NCBI GenBank assembly: GCA_035693145.1
Contig: DASSHA010000009.1
Location: 1 to 11,379 of the forward strand
Direction of reading: 5' to 3'
Length of the DNA: 11,379 nucleotides
Source of the DNA: DASSHA01 sp035693145
Lineage (GTDB): Bacteria; Chloroflexota; Limnocylindria; Limnocylindrales; CSP1-4
The position numbers and the translations under genes are program-made. Below the pieces are notes generated by a model. It was not told the origin of the DNA, did no database searches, and saw nothing but the letters and a program-made list of their open reading frames with translations. Below are positions 1 through 6,286 of the stretch, one piece after another (position 1 is the first letter of the stretch; each line of letters begins with the position of its first letter).

Positions 1-611
1 GACGGCGGCTCGCGGTAGGCGCCCTTGCAGAGCCGGACGCGGGCACGCTCGGCGATCAGTCGATCGACGTCGTCGCGGCTCCGGCGGAGGGCCGCCTGGA
101 TCACGACGCCGCTGTCGGGGTTGACCGCGCGCAGGTCGCGCCAGAGATCGAGCGTCGGGTCGGTCTTCGTGTGGTCTTCCATGTCGATCCGGACGAATGC
201 TCCCGCGGCGGCGGCGTGAGCGAACACGCGCGCCGCGTTCGAGCGACAGAGCTCGAGGTCGAGGTCGAGGCCCATCTGGGTGAGCTTGAGCGATACGTTT
301 CGATCGAGCCCGGCCGCAGCGAGCGCGTCGATCGTCGCGAGGTACGCATGCACCGCGGCCGACGCCTGCGCCTCCGAGGTGACCGATTCTCCCAGCACGT
401 CGACCGTCGAATGGAGGCCCGTGGCGGTGAGCGACGCCAGCGCGGTGAGCGCGTCCGGGAGCGATTCGCCGGCCACGAAGCGGGCGACCAACGGGCGCGT
501 GAGGGACGTCCGCGTCGCCAGGCGGCCGAGGCTGCGTCGATGCGAGAGCGCAAGCAGCAGCGAGCGGAGGCCGCGTGCCGGCAGCTCGCGGATGATCGCC
601 GAACCGGTCAC
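1..611 (-). CDS. putB: Proline dehydrogenase (monofunctional, FAD-dependent), 3' end outside window
   Basis: This is the first 203 residues of a proline dehydrogenase, which oxidises L-proline to 1-pyrroline-5-carboxylate using FAD, the first step of proline catabolism. The frame reads through conserved family blocks: a helical start (residues about 15-50, with TRPLVARFVAGES), NVSLKLTQMG at 105-114 with the substrate-contacting Lys109, FVRIDMED at 139-146 with Asp143, IQAALRRS at 161-168, and RLCKGAYREP at 193-202. These match the Thermus-type single-function enzymes of about 300 residues, so roughly the last 100 residues lie beyond the left edge. No PutA DNA-binding domain precedes it. The GTG at 611 is the only usual start codon upstream of the conserved region; AGGGG touches it but is too close to be a good ribosome site, so the start is moderately sure. 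It is divergent from the DUF421 gene, with about 80 bp between them. Confidence 0.9.
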   Translation of the reverse strand, partial: MTGSAIIRELPARGLRSLLLALSHRRSLGRLATRTSLTRPLVARFVAGESLPDALTALASLTATGLHSTVDVLGESVTSEAQASAAVHAYLATIDALAAAGLDRNVSLKLTQMGLDLDLELCRSNAARVFAHAAAAGAFVRIDMEDHTKTDPTLDLWRDLRAVNPDSGVVIQAALRRSRDDVDRLIAERARVRLCKGAYREPP

Positions 612-666
612 CCCTGGATTCCGCGGTTCCCGCGACAGGCCGGACCGGCGAGCGTCATCGGGCTCG

Positions 667-672
667 ATCGTA
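667..672 (-). promoter_or_regulatory. Possible -10 element for proline dehydrogenase
   Basis: On the minus strand TACGAT fits the TANNNT -10 pattern. It would start transcription about 50 bases before the GTG at 611. I see no good -35 hexamer at the usual distance, so this is a weak assignment inside the divergent 80 bp spacer. Confidence 0.25.
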
Positions 673-677
673 GCGCG

Positions 678-683
678 TAGACT
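678..683 (+). promoter_or_regulatory. Leaderless-type -10 element (TAGACT) of the DUF421 gene
   Basis: TAGACT lies exactly 8 bases before the ATG at 692, a spacing that puts the expected transcription start at or within a base or two of the start codon. No Shine-Dalgarno sequence precedes this ATG. The same arrangement, with nearly identical flanking bases, precedes proC on the other strand (4052-4057), which supports both calls. Confidence 0.5.
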
Positions 684-691
684 CCGCGCCG

Positions 692-1201
692 ATGACCCTT
701 CCCGACCTCGGCTCGGGCCTGCCGGAGGTCGCGATCCGGACGGCGATCATCTACGTCTTCCTCGTTGCCGCCCTGCGGCTGGGAGGCAAGCGCGAGGTCG
801 GCCAGCTCTCGATCCTCGAGCTCGTCGTGCTGCTCGTCGTTGCCGACGCCGTCCAGAACTCGATGGTCGGCGACAACACGACGCTGTGGGGCGGCCTGGT
901 CGCCGGTGGCACGCTGTTCGTCCTCGACCGGTCGCTGCGAGCGCTCGCCGACCGCTTTCGCCCGGTGCGCCGCGCGCTGGAGGGCGAACCGAGCCTTCTC
1001 GTGCGCGACGGCCGGCGCCTGACCGAGACGATGCGCCGCGAGGGCGTCGACGAGGGCGAGCTCCAGGCCGCGCTGCGAGCGCACGGCGTGGCGCGAGCGG
1101 AGGATGTCGCGCTCGCCGTTCTCGAGGTCGACGGCACGATCAGCGTCGTGCCGCGCGAGGGGACCGGCCACACCGCAGCGAAGGAGAGCCGGCTGCCCTA
1201 G
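692..1201 (+). CDS. DUF421 / YetF-type membrane protein
   Basis: A 169-residue membrane protein of the DUF421 (YetF, COG2323) family. The N-terminal half has three hydrophobic stretches, at about 12-31, 42-57 and 63-79. Between the first two is the family block LRLGGKREVGQLSILELVVL (28-47), followed by VADAVQNSMVGDN (50-62). The cytoplasmic C-terminal domain follows from about residue 85, with EGEPSLLVRDGR (97-108), EGVDEGELQAALR (117-129) and AVLEVDGTISVVP (142-154). Length is in the lower part of the family range but all usual blocks are present. Members are widespread in spore formers and GC-rich bacteria; the molecular function is not settled. Start: the ATG with a TAGACT -10 motif 8 bases upstream, probably translated leaderless. 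Its TAG stop shares the palindrome CTAG with the stop of the convergent peptidase gene. Confidence 0.92.
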   Translation: MTLPDLGSGLPEVAIRTAIIYVFLVAALRLGGKREVGQLSILELVVLLVVADAVQNSMVGDNTTLWGGLVAGGTLFVLDRSLRALADRFRPVRRALEGEPSLLVRDGRRLTETMRREGVDEGELQAALRAHGVARAEDVALAVLEVDGTISVVPREGTGHTAAKESRLP

Positions 1202-3147
1202 GTTCGGGGCCCGCGTCCATCCTCGTGACGTTCGTCGAGCACGTGGCGGCGAAGGAACCCGAGGACCTTGCCGAACGCGTCGCGTCGCGTCTCGCGCTTC
1301 TTCCAGCCGTGGGCCTCGTCGTCGTACCACGTCACCTCGTGGTGCTTGCCCTCGATCTCGAGCGCCTCGACGATCCGTTCGGTCATGAGCGGCACCACGC
1401 GCTTGTCCTTGCGTCCGTGGAGGATGAGCAGCGGCGCCTGGATCGCCTCGGCGCGATAGACGGGCGAACCGCGCCGGTACAGGTCGGCGGCCGCGGGATC
1501 GTCCGGTCGACCCATCTGGCGCTCGAGGTCGAGCCGCCCCAGCCGGTCACCGTGCCGGTAGCTCTCGGCAATCTCCGAGTCCCCGTACAGATCGATCCCG
1601 GCGGCCCACAGGTCGGGCTCCTCCACCAGCGCCGAAAGGACCATGTAGCCGCCGTATGAGCCGCCCCAGATCGCGAGGCGGCCGTTCGCCCACGGCTGGT
1701 CACGAAGCCAGCGAGCAGCATCGACGAGATCGCGCACGTCGCCGTGACCCCACTCGCCGTGGTTCGCCTGCCGGAAGGCTCGGCCGTATCCGGTGGAGCC
1801 GCGGAAGTCGACGTCGGCGACCGCGAACCCCTCGCGCACCAGGAGCTGCTTGAAGGGGTTCCAGCCGCGGTACGACTGCCAGGTCGGTCCGCCATGGGGC
1901 GAGATGACGACCGGCACGCGCGTCGTATCTCGAGCTTCGGGCCGGCTCCTCCGGCCACCGGTGGACCGCGGTCGCCACAGTGTGCCCTCGATCGCGAGAC
2001 CGTCGCGAGCCTCGAACCTGAACCGCTCGCCCTTCACGAACGCCGGCCCCAGGAACGCCGGGCGGAGCGCCGCCGGCAGTGAATCCGTCACCTGGCGCGG
2101 CGGGCGCGTCCGCCGCGCCTCGCCGGCGACGGGGAGAATCCAGAGGTCCTGCGGCCGCTGCTCGCTCTCACCGAGCGCAACGAGGCCGCTCCCGTCGGAG
2201 AGCCAGCCGACCGCTCGCCAGATCCCGGGCCACGGGTTCACGGCCGTGCCGGCGCCAGCGTCGGGATCCAGCGGCGCGACGACGAGATCCACCAGCCCGT
2301 CGTGGATCGCGACGTGGACGAACCGGCGTCCGTCGGGCGACGGCAGCGGCCGAAATCCCCACTCCCCGCCCGGCTCGCCGTGCTCGACCTCGCCCGCCGT
2401 GAGCTGCGTGCGGCGTCGCCGATCGGCCGACAGATGCACCACCTGGAACCAGCCGTCGGCATCGGACACGAGGAGCAGGCCCCCGTCCGGCGTCCAGCGT
2501 CCGGCGGTCTCCCACGCGCCGACCCCGGCGACGATCTCGTCGACACCCGTCGCGACGTCGACGACCGAGATCTGGCTCGTCGCGAGGTCCGGCTCGCGCT
2601 GTGCCATGAAGGCGATGCGGCGGCCGTCCCGGGACCAGTCGAAGTCCTCGACGTCGACGCCGGCGGGCGTGAGGACGCGCGCCTCGGGCTGCTTGGGCTC
2701 GCCGGTCGGTGGCCGCCCCCGTCGCGGCGTCGGTGCAGCGGCGAGCCACACCTGCGACCAGCCGCGCCGGCGCGAGACGAACGCGATGGTTCGGCCGTCG
2801 GGCGACCAGCGCGGCATCGAGCTTCCGGCCGGATGGTCGGTCACGAGGGTCGAGCGGCTGCCATCGGCCTCGACGAGCCAGATCGCATCCTCGCGGACGT
2901 AGGCCAGGCGGCGGCCGTCGGGCGACCACTGGGGATCCGACACGTCCTTCTCGGACGCCGTGACCTGCAGCTCGCTGCCGGCGCCGAACGGGCGGACGAA
3001 GAGCTGCCGCGCGCCCGCAGCCTCGTCCGTGTAGGCCACGACCCGGTCGGTCGGATGGACGCGGAACTCGCGGGGCGGCTCGAGGGCGACGATCGCCTCG
3101 ATCGTCGGCTTGTCGCGCGCTCCGCTCGGCTGGCCGGCCTCGGGCAT
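1198..3147 (-). CDS. S9 family (prolyl oligopeptidase-type) serine peptidase
   Basis: A 649-residue peptidase of the S9 family, dipeptidyl/acylaminoacyl-peptidase-like (COG1506). Residues about 20-350 form a beta-propeller made of TolB/WD40-like blades; the repeated W-S-x-D-G-R motif is visible as PQWSPDGRRLAY, PRWSPDGRTIAF, FDWSRDGRRIAF and the variant GRWTPDGGLLLV. Residues about 380-640 are the alpha/beta-hydrolase domain: SPHGGPTW oxyanion region, nucleophile Ser497 in GGSYGGYM, Asp581 in HGRKDKR and His613 in EAHGW, a complete catalytic triad. There is no signal peptide, so it should act in the cytoplasm on short peptides. The ATG overlaps the proC stop by one base (TGATG) with no separate ribosome site, which implies translational coupling. 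Peptide specificity cannot be read from the sequence; S9 enzymes often cleave near proline, which would fit the two proline-metabolism neighbours. Confidence 0.93.
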   Translation of the reverse strand: MPEAGQPSGARDKPTIEAIVALEPPREFRVHPTDRVVAYTDEAAGARQLFVRPFGAGSELQVTASEKDVSDPQWSPDGRRLAYVREDAIWLVEADGSRSTLVTDHPAGSSMPRWSPDGRTIAFVSRRRGWSQVWLAAAPTPRRGRPPTGEPKQPEARVLTPAGVDVEDFDWSRDGRRIAFMAQREPDLATSQISVVDVATGVDEIVAGVGAWETAGRWTPDGGLLLVSDADGWFQVVHLSADRRRRTQLTAGEVEHGEPGGEWGFRPLPSPDGRRFVHVAIHDGLVDLVVAPLDPDAGAGTAVNPWPGIWRAVGWLSDGSGLVALGESEQRPQDLWILPVAGEARRTRPPRQVTDSLPAALRPAFLGPAFVKGERFRFEARDGLAIEGTLWRPRSTGGRRSRPEARDTTRVPVVISPHGGPTWQSYRGWNPFKQLLVREGFAVADVDFRGSTGYGRAFRQANHGEWGHGDVRDLVDAARWLRDQPWANGRLAIWGGSYGGYMVLSALVEEPDLWAAGIDLYGDSEIAESYRHGDRLGRLDLERQMGRPDDPAAADLYRRGSPVYRAEAIQAPLLILHGRKDKRVVPLMTERIVEALEIEGKHHEVTWYDDEAHGWKKRETRRDAFGKVLGFLRRHVLDERHEDGRGPRT

Positions 3148-4043
3148 CAGCGGCGCGACGACGAGCGCGACGTCGTCGCGCCGTTCGTCGTGCTGCCCGG
3201 CGCCCCCACGACCGAGGCCTCGAGCTCCTCGCCGAGCTCGACCGTCCTCCGGTACGCCGCCCAGACCGCCTCGGACAGGACCGTCCGGAGGCGGCCCGAT
3301 TCGAGCTCGTGGAGCGCGGCGGCGGACGTCCCGCCGGGCGAGGTGACCATGTTGCGGAGCACGGCCGGGTGGTCGCCGGACTGCTTCGCGAAGTACGTGC
3401 TGCCCTCGAGCGTCTCGACGACGAGGTCGTGCGCGACGTGGCGCGGGAAGCCGAGGTGGACGGCCGCGTCGATGAGCGCCTCCATGACGAGGAAGACGTA
3501 GGTGGGCCCGGTCCCGGAAACGGCCGTCGCCATCGCCACGAAGCGCTCGTCGTCGACCTCGATCTCGTGGCCCAGCGCCCCGAGGAGCGCAGCCGCCTGG
3601 GCGCGCTGATCGCTCGTCGTCTCGGGCGTCGCGTACCAGACCGTCATCCCGCGGCCCAGCCTCGCCGGCGTGTTGGGCATGCTCCGGACGACCTGGTCAT
3701 GGCCGAGGATCCCGGTCAGCGCGGTCGTCGTGGCGCCGGCGATGATCGAGAGCACGAGCTGACCGCGACGAAGGACCGCCGCGAGCTCGGGTCCGACCCG
3801 GCCGAGCATCTGCGGCTTGATCGCGAGCAGGACGACGTCGGCGTCCCGAACGGCGTCCGCGTTCGAGCCGACGGTGCGGATCCCGTACTCGGCCGAAAGC
3901 GCCTGGCGGCGCTCCGCGCGCGGGTGGCTCGCCACGACCTGCTCGGGCGGCACCAGCTCGCCGCGGAGGAGGCCGGCGATCATCGCCTCGGCCATGACAC
4001 CTGAGCCGATCGTGGCGATCCTTCGGTCGTGCAGGGATGACAT
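3147..4043 (-). CDS. proC: Pyrroline-5-carboxylate reductase
   Basis: ProC reduces 1-pyrroline-5-carboxylate to L-proline with NAD(P)H, the last step of proline synthesis in the cytoplasm. The 298-residue product has the Rossmann nucleotide-binding loop GSGVMAEAM (13-21), VLLAIKPQ (71-78), RSMPNTPARLGRGMT (120-134), the catalytic-domain block AVSGTGPTYVF (174-184) and the signature VTSPGGTSAAAL (233-244). The start at ATG 4043 (MSSLHDRRIATIGSG) is chosen over an in-frame codon at 4145 because the fold begins right after it, and because a TACACT -10 motif lies 8 bases upstream, inside the longer version. The protein ends with about 20 extra residues rich in Ser, Thr and Arg (from about 278) beyond the usual family end; this tail is read just before the coupled peptidase start. 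Confidence 0.95.
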   Translation of the reverse strand: MSSLHDRRIATIGSGVMAEAMIAGLLRGELVPPEQVVASHPRAERRQALSAEYGIRTVGSNADAVRDADVVLLAIKPQMLGRVGPELAAVLRRGQLVLSIIAGATTTALTGILGHDQVVRSMPNTPARLGRGMTVWYATPETTSDQRAQAAALLGALGHEIEVDDERFVAMATAVSGTGPTYVFLVMEALIDAAVHLGFPRHVAHDLVVETLEGSTYFAKQSGDHPAVLRNMVTSPGGTSAAALHELESGRLRTVLSEAVWAAYRRTVELGEELEASVVGAPGSTTNGATTSRSSSRR

Positions 4044-4051
4044 CGCGGCGG

Positions 4052-4057
4052 AGTGTA
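4052..4057 (-). promoter_or_regulatory. Leaderless-type -10 element (TACACT) of proC
   Basis: On the minus strand TACACT is followed by 8 bases and then the proC ATG at 4043. No Shine-Dalgarno sequence fits between. The 17 bases TACACTCCGCCGCGATG are almost the same as TAGACTCCGCGCCGATG before the DUF421 gene, so this is probably a promoter for a leaderless or near-leaderless mRNA covering proC and the S9 peptidase. Confidence 0.5.
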
Positions 4058-4145
4058 CGTCGCGAGTGAGTGCCGACGGGTCATCGCCGGCGATCTGGCG
4101 CCCCGGCGTGCCCGCTCCTCCTTCGACCGATGCCATTCGGAGCAT

Positions 4146-4175
4146 CGGCGGCTCGGCGCACGGCGGCTCGGCGCG
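4146..4175. repeat. Two-copy tandem 15-base direct repeat
   Basis: CGGCGGCTCGGCGCA at 4146-4160 is followed at once by CGGCGGCTCGGCGCG, differing only in the last base. It lies upstream of proC in noncoding sequence. It may be replication slippage in GC-rich DNA; no function is evident. Confidence 0.6.
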
Positions 4176-4296
4176 GGTAGGCGTCTTCCCCAGCCTTGTG
4201 CCGTCGCCGGCATTCTGTGCCGTTCAACGGTCGGTACGACCGGCGGCCGGCGGGCCTCCGTGGCGGTTGTCCGGCCCGATTCCCGCCCCACGGTAA

Positions 4297-4330
4297 CCAG
4301 GGAGGCAAGCAGCACCACAAGCCCCCCTGG
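4297..4330 (-). terminator. Strong hairpin, possible terminator of the four-gene unit
   Basis: The arms CCAGGGAGGC (4297-4306) and GCCCCCCTGG (4321-4330) pair in 9 of 10 positions around a 14-base loop. There is no T-run on either side, so it is not a canonical intrinsic terminator, though GC-rich bacteria often lack one. It lies about 390 bases past the stop at 4719 on the minus strand, rather far for a simple terminator. It could equally be part of a structured RNA. Confidence 0.3.
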
Positions 4331-4333
4331 CAA

Positions 4334-4395
4334 CGATCCGAGGGGCCGAGCTGTCGCGGACCGAGGGCGATTCGTGCGCGGATGCGCTCGGATCG
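4334..4395. repeat. Perfect 9-base inverted repeat with 44-base spacer
   Basis: CGATCCGAG at 4334-4342 and CTCGGATCG at 4387-4395 are exact reverse complements. The repeat begins 4 bases after the 4297-4330 hairpin, so the two could form neighbouring stems of one transcript. The function is unknown. Confidence 0.4.
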
Positions 4396-4718
4396 GACTC
4401 GAGCGGCCAGGACATCGGCGCTCGCGCGGCCCTTGATCGCGGCCTTGCCGGCACGGTTACCTCCCGGTGGGAATCGTCGGCGTCAAGGGCGCGCTCGGGG
4501 CTTGGCTCGGTGTCGTGCTCGACGCCGTTCGCGGATCGGTCGACAGTGGCGCTCGGGATCGGTGACGCTCCGGCCCGGTGCCAGGCGGTCGTCGAGGAGC
4601 GGTGAACGATCCCGGGAGCACCGCGAGCTCGCCGTCTGACGGGCCGCTGGCCGACATCGGCATGCCGTCCGGCGTCGCGACCGATCATTCGCCCTGGCCG
4701 CCGCTCGCGGCCGCCCCG

Positions 4719-5384
4719 CTAATGCCCCGTGCGGTCCTCGATCTCCCAGGCGTGGTCGAGGATGTGCCACGCCGAGCGACGAACGAAGTAGCGCACGGTC
4801 CAGCGCTTGCCGCCGCGTGGGCTCGGCGGGACGCCGTCGCGGATCGCGGCCTCGACCTCGCCTAGCGAGGCCGTGGCGACATCGGCGATCCCGAGCCCGG
4901 TGGCGTCGAACCGCCGCCCGATCCGGGCCAGGTAGCCGCCCTCCGCGCCGACGACGTGGTCGACGATCTTCTCGACCGATCGACCGCCGCCGCGCGGACC
5001 CTTCACGAGCTCGCGTCCGGCGGCCGCCTCGACCGCGGCGTCGAGCGCCGACCAGCAGGCGCCGAGGATCGCGAGCAGCCGAGTGGCGTCGCGCGTCCCG
5101 ACAGGCTCCGCGTCCGCGCCTGGTGCCGCCGCCGGCGCTCCGAAGTTCGTCGTCGCGTCTCCCGGCAGCCGCTCCACGACGTCGAGGCCGGCGACGTCGA
5201 TCGGCGGGACGAAACGCGGCTTCAGGCCGCCGACGACCCGGGCGTAACGAGGCCCGTACTCGACGAGCGCGGCGAGGGCCCGCTCTTCGGGTCGCCCGCT
5301 CCGACACCAGCCCGGCCAGTCGAGGGCGCCGGCGAACGCCCGCTTCGATCCGATCTCGAGGTAGGCAGCGATCCGGGCGGTCAT
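4719..5384 (-). CDS. Uncharacterised protein with HicB-like start and DinB-like C-terminus
   Basis: A 221-residue protein with no assigned function. Residues about 5-40 (YLEIGSKRAFAGALDWPGWC, then a Gly-x-x-Glu-x-x-Ala-rich helix) resemble the short beta-strand/helix start of HicB-type antitoxin-like domains, where a similar ALDWPG phrase occurs. Residues about 98-218 look like a DinB-type four-helix domain: IVDHVVGAEGGYL (140-152) and SAWHILDHAWEIEDR (204-218). His143, His207 and His211 sit where DinB proteins carry a three-His metal site. DinB-fold proteins include metal-dependent thiol transferases and hydrolases, but nothing here fixes a reaction. The ATG overlaps the methyltransferase stop by four bases (ATGA), so the two are translationally coupled. 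It is the last gene of the unit. The reading frame is certain; domain naming is tentative. Confidence 0.8.
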   Translation of the reverse strand: MTARIAAYLEIGSKRAFAGALDWPGWCRSGRPEERALAALVEYGPRYARVVGGLKPRFVPPIDVAGLDVVERLPGDATTNFGAPAAAPGADAEPVGTRDATRLLAILGACWSALDAAVEAAAGRELVKGPRGGGRSVEKIVDHVVGAEGGYLARIGRRFDATGLGIADVATASLGEVEAAIRDGVPPSPRGGKRWTVRYFVRRSAWHILDHAWEIEDRTGH

Positions 5385-6280
5385 CGCGTGGTGGCCCGAC
5401 CGAGCAGGAAGAAGCGGCCCGTCGTCGTCACCTCCGCGGCTCCGAAGCCGGCGTCACCGAGCGCCGCCTCGAGCTCCACCGGCGTGTAGTAGACCTTCGT
5501 GATCTCGAACTCGCGGCCGTCGGAGAGCCGGCGGACCGACCGGTCGTCCGCCGGGGAGGGGTGGTCGGCCGCCCCGGACTCGGGATCGGGCAGCGAATCG
5601 ATGAACGCGAACGTCCCGCCGGGCCTGAGCCAGCGACGGACGAGCGCGAGGAACGAGGCGAGATCCGCACGGGGCACGTGGCTCAGCCAGAAGCCGGCGA
5701 ACAGCGAATCGACCTCGCGGTCCGGTTCCGCCCACGCATCGCGGACGTGGAGGTGCGCGCGCAGGCGATGCGCGAGGAGCCGGGATCGGGCGCGATCGAG
5801 CGGAGCCTCGGCGGCATCGAACGCCCACAGCTCGCCCTTCTGGGCGAGCAGCGGCGACCACCAGCCGGTGCCCGCGGCGAGCTCGACGATGACCGGTCCG
5901 AGCGGGAGTGAATCGAGCCACAGCGTCGCCCGATCGAGCTCGGACTGCCAGACGGCGTTGGCGATCGACCCCCGGTCATAGCGACCGCGACGCAGATAGA
6001 AGTCGTCGTATTCGGGCGCTCGCGCCTCGTAGTACTCGACCATTCCGCGATCCGGGTGGTTCGGCGGGCCGTCGGCGACCGCGATCGGAGCCGCGGTGGG
6101 CGCGGTGCCGCGAGCCCGCTCGGCGAGCGCGGCCTTCAGGCGGAAGCGGAGGAAGCCGTTCTCCCCGGCGCGACCGATGCAGGTCGGGCAGAGCTGCGCC
6201 CAGCCCTCGACGTCCTCGGGCGTGCGAGTCTCGTGCGGGGCGCCGCACCACAGGCAGTCGAACCGCTCCCGGAACGGCAT
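5381..6280 (-). CDS. Class I SAM-dependent methyltransferase with N-terminal four-Cys (zinc-ribbon-like) segment
   Basis: A 299-residue protein in two parts. Residues 1-50 carry two Cys pairs, Cys9/Cys12 and Cys31/Cys34, spaced like a small zinc ribbon. After a linker rich in Ala and Pro (about 55-78), a class I methyltransferase domain follows: YYEARAPEYDDFYLR (83-97), SAM-binding motif I VIVELAAGTGW (130-140), the acidic motif II Asp155 in LWAFDAAEAP, motif IV FAGFWLSHV (184-192), and motif VI LRPGGTFAFIDS (218-229). The C-terminal TKVYYTPVELEAAL and final strand are usual for this fold. The substrate is not recognisable; it could be a small molecule or a macromolecule recruited by the ribbon. 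It starts 6 bases after the BtuF-like stop with no clear ribosome site, and overlaps the next gene by ATGA, so it is mid-operon. Confidence 0.9.
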   Translation of the reverse strand: MPFRERFDCLWCGAPHETRTPEDVEGWAQLCPTCIGRAGENGFLRFRLKAALAERARGTAPTAAPIAVADGPPNHPDRGMVEYYEARAPEYDDFYLRRGRYDRGSIANAVWQSELDRATLWLDSLPLGPVIVELAAGTGWWSPLLAQKGELWAFDAAEAPLDRARSRLLAHRLRAHLHVRDAWAEPDREVDSLFAGFWLSHVPRADLASFLALVRRWLRPGGTFAFIDSLPDPESGAADHPSPADDRSVRRLSDGREFEITKVYYTPVELEAALGDAGFGAAEVTTTGRFFLLGRATTR

Positions 6281-6286
6281 GGGGCG

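Larger units (their letters stand above)
4044..4718. other. Long intergenic region without a convincing gene
   Basis: About 675 bases lie between the end of the four-gene minus-strand unit and proC. Open frames exist on both strands (for example 4224-4688 on minus and 4053-4436 on plus), but their products are Arg/Ala/Pro-rich without recognisable motifs and look like GC-rich chance frames. The region holds the proC -10 element, a two-copy 15-base repeat (4146-4175), a strong hairpin (4297-4330) and a spaced inverted repeat (4334-4395). I looked for tRNA, tmRNA, RNase P and SRP RNA hallmarks and found none. It may contain an unrecognised structured RNA or simply terminator and promoter sequence. 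Confidence 0.5.

Noticed and set aside
280..1659. A 459-codon plus-strand frame over proline dehydrogenase, DUF421 and the peptidase end
   Set aside because: It overlaps three recognised genes and has low-complexity Arg/Ala-rich content; a GC-driven shadow.
2302..3501. A 399-codon plus-strand frame opposite the S9 peptidase and proC
   Set aside because: No motif, and the minus-strand genes here have complete catalytic signatures.
4115..4123. Perfect Shine-Dalgarno-like AAGGAGGAG on the minus strand upstream of proC
   Set aside because: No ATG, GTG or TTG lies at a usable distance after it, and proC starts about 70 bases later with its own -10 element; probably chance or a relic.
4044..4145. 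proC extended upstream to the in-frame codon at 4145
   Set aside because: The added 34 residues lack homology to the family and would cover the likely -10 element at 4052-4057.
4297..4330. Resemblance of GGAGGCAAGCAGC to the conserved SRP RNA loop
   Set aside because: The diagnostic GGAA tetraloop and the asymmetric loop partner are missing and the surrounding stem does not fit SRP RNA.
3980..4333. Minus-strand frame starting with a short hydrophobic run (GGLVVLLASLVTVG)
   Set aside because: The hydrophobic run coincides with the 4297-4330 hairpin, the rest is Arg-rich, and it overlaps the start of proC in another frame.
4224..4688. A 154-codon minus-strand frame in the intergenic gap, considered as a gene
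   Set aside because: No ribosome site, no recognisable domain, and composition like the shadow frames; it cannot be supported from sequence alone.
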